From Bacteroidales bacterium (GTDB taxonomy: Bacteria > Bacteroidota > Bacteroidia > Bacteroidales > JAAYJT01), in contig JACZJK010000020.1 of NCBI GenBank assembly GCA_014860575.1, positions 124,001 through 188,000 of the forward strand: 64,000 nucleotides of DNA, written 5' to 3'. This document shows positions 62,789 to 64,000 of this stretch, piece after piece. A model generated the notes under the pieces. That model made no database searches, was not told where the DNA came from, and saw only the letters and a list, made by a program, of their open reading frames with translations. Position numbers and translations under genes: made by a program. Position 1 is the stretch's first letter. Each line of letters starts with the position of its first letter.

Positions 62789-63343
62789 ATGTCAAGAATC
62801 GGAAAATTACCAATAGCTATTCCTGCCGGCGTAACAATAGATGTTTCAAGTAACAATATTGTAACCGTAAAAGGCAGTCATGGAACCCTCAAGCAAACTG
62901 TTGATCCAGGCATCACCGTTAAAGTTGATGATGGCAATATTGTTTTAGAGAGGCATACAGAACAGAAGCGACATAAATCAATGCATGGCCTTTACCGTTC
63001 CCTTATCTGGAATATGGTAAAAGGCGTTTCTGAAGGATTTAAAATCACCCAGGAACTGGTTGGTGTTGGTTATAAAGTAACAAACAACGGCAATGTGCTT
63101 GAATTAGCGCTCGGATATTCTCACAACATTGTTATGGAACTTCCCGAAGAGATCAAGGTTCAGACCATCACCGAAAGAGGTAAGAACCCAACCATTATTC
63201 TGGAGTGTGCAGATAAACAATTGATTGGCCAGGTGGCGGCTAAAATCCGTTCACTCAGGAAGCCTGAACCTTACAAGGGTAAAGGTATCCGCTTTGCCGG
63301 TGAAGAAATACGTAAGAAAGCTGGTAAAACAGCAGCCAAATAA
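62789..63343 (+). CDS. rplF: 50S ribosomal protein L6
   Basis: The 184-residue protein starts [20 protein letters not shown] at 62789 and has two L6 domains, with [20 protein letters not shown] and [20 protein letters not shown] between and the tail [21 protein letters not shown]6 sits beside the sarcin-ricin loop where factors bind. The longer frame from 62741 overlaps rpsH and is rejected. Confidence 0.97.
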   Translation: MSRIGKLPIAIPAGVTIDVSSNNIVTVKGSHGTLKQTVDPGITVKVDDGNIVLERHTEQKRHKSMHGLYRSLIWNMVKGVSEGFKITQELVGVGYKVTNNGNVLELALGYSHNIVMELPEEIKVQTITERGKNPTIILECADKQLIGQVAAKIRSLRKPEPYKGKGIRFAGEEIRKKAGKTAAK

Positions 63344-63393
63344 AGTTAGTTAATTGGTCCGGCAGAAATCGGGCCCTAAATGAACAATGTAGA

Positions 63394-63756
63394 ATGGCTA
63401 CAAAAAATTTCAAGGAATTCAGAAGAAACCGGATCAAAATGCGGATCCGCAAGGTAATAAAGGGAACTCCCGAACAGCCTCGCCTGACTGTTTTTCGCAG
63501 TAACAAGCAAATTTATGCTCAGGTTATTGACGATGCAGCAGGACAAACCCTGATCTCAGCATCGTCGAGGGCAGCTACCATTGCTGACAAAAAAGTCAAC
63601 AAGATTGACCAGGCAAGCCTGGTTGGTGAGCTGGTAGCCACCAAAGCGATCGAAGCCGGTATAAACACCGTGGTGTTCGACAGGAATGGTTATTTATATC
63701 ATGGACGGGTCAAATCGCTGGCGGAAGCTGCCAGAAAAGCGGGCCTTAAATTCTAA
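63394..63756 (+). CDS. rplR: 50S ribosomal protein L18
   Basis: The 120-residue protein has the core [20 protein letters not shown] and ends [12 protein letters not shown]. It binds 5S rRNA with L5 in the central protuberance. rpsE starts 7 bases further on. Confidence 0.97.
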   Translation: MATKNFKEFRRNRIKMRIRKVIKGTPEQPRLTVFRSNKQIYAQVIDDAAGQTLISASSRAATIADKKVNKIDQASLVGELVATKAIEAGINTVVFDRNGYLYHGRVKSLAEAARKAGLKF

Positions 63757-63762
63757 AACATT

Positions 63763-64000
63763 ATGTCCAACGTGAATACAAAAAGAGTAAAATCAAGCGA
63801 AATTGAACTGAAGGATCGCCTGGTTAGTATCCGAAGGGTAACCAAGGTGACCAAGGGAGGACGTACTTTCAGCTTCTCAGCCATTGTTGTTGTAGGAAAC
63901 GAAAGCGGAGTAGTAGGCCACGGGCTTGGAAAAGCCAAAGAAGTAACTGCTGCCATTGCAAAAGGCATTGACGATGCAAAAAAGAACCTGGTAAAAATCC
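63763..64000 (+). CDS. rpsE: 30S ribosomal protein S5, N-terminal part (cut by right edge)
   Basis: From the ATG at 63763 the frame is open to the last base. It has the S5 double-stranded RNA-binding core [40 protein letters not shown] and [17 protein letters not shown]. The C-terminal half lies outside the window. Confidence 0.95.
   Translation, partial: MSNVNTKRVKSSEIELKDRLVSIRRVTKVTKGGRTFSFSAIVVVGNESGVVGHGLGKAKEVTAAIAKGIDDAKKNLVKI

Overview
The window comes from a member of the Bacteroidota, most likely an uncultured Bacteroidales-like lineage. This rests on a GldB gliding/T9SS lipoprotein at the left edge, two secreted proteins with type IX secretion C-terminal domains, a GIN-domain (DUF2807) lipoprotein, a DUF5916 protein, a DUF4290 gene near murA, and repeated promoters of the Bacteroidota type (TTG, about 20 bases, then TAnnTTTG). 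Base composition is moderate. I found no rRNA, tRNA or CRISPR array.

Layout. 1-4 kb: end of gldB, a coiled-coil lipoprotein, a small P-loop protein and a SulP anion transporter. 4-9.4 kb (minus strand): a five-gene envelope operon with a LolA-like periplasmic carrier, two LolC/E-type permeases, a LolD-type ATPase and an outer-membrane barrel, behind one good promoter. 9.6-16.5 kb: a GIN-domain lipoprotein, a large multidomain lectin/adhesin exported by T9SS, a GH92 mannosidase and a methyltransferase. 16.5-26 kb: an accessory stretch with toxin-antitoxin remnants, a two-gene McrBC-like restriction system, a DUF1016 nuclease interrupted by one amber codon, a T9SS-secreted esterase and an intact RelE-type toxin-antitoxin pair. 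A family of hairpin-forming repeats is interspersed among the last three. 26-42 kb: a DUF5916 outer-membrane protein, an orphan MacB-like permease flanked by related palindromes, a thioredoxin-like protein, a hemerythrin/LuxR pair divergent from a TonB-dependent receptor, a DUF116 protein, an MFS carrier and a NatAB-type ABC exporter. 42-51.8 kb (minus strand): dnaJ, grpE, murA, a dinD-like insertion, DUF4290, uvrD/pcrA and a membrane-anchored endonuclease/exonuclease/phosphatase.

52.4-64 kb (plus strand) is the fused str-S10-spc ribosomal protein cluster: rpsL, rpsG, fusA, rpsJ, rplC, rplD, rplW, rplB, rpsS, rplV, rpsC, rplP, rpmC, rpsQ, rplN, rplX, rplE, rpsN, rpsH, rplF, rplR and rpsE (cut by the right edge). 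There is no tuf between fusA and rpsJ. A 340-base leader with two promoter-like elements and a terminator-like hairpin precedes rpsL and may encode a small RNA or an attenuator.

The strongest candidates for new biology are the LolA-like/ABC/outer-membrane-barrel operon, the lectin with a C-type lectin domain inserted into a HYR domain, the hairpin repeat family, and the rpsL leader. All functional statements are read from the sequence and from family knowledge; no database search was run.
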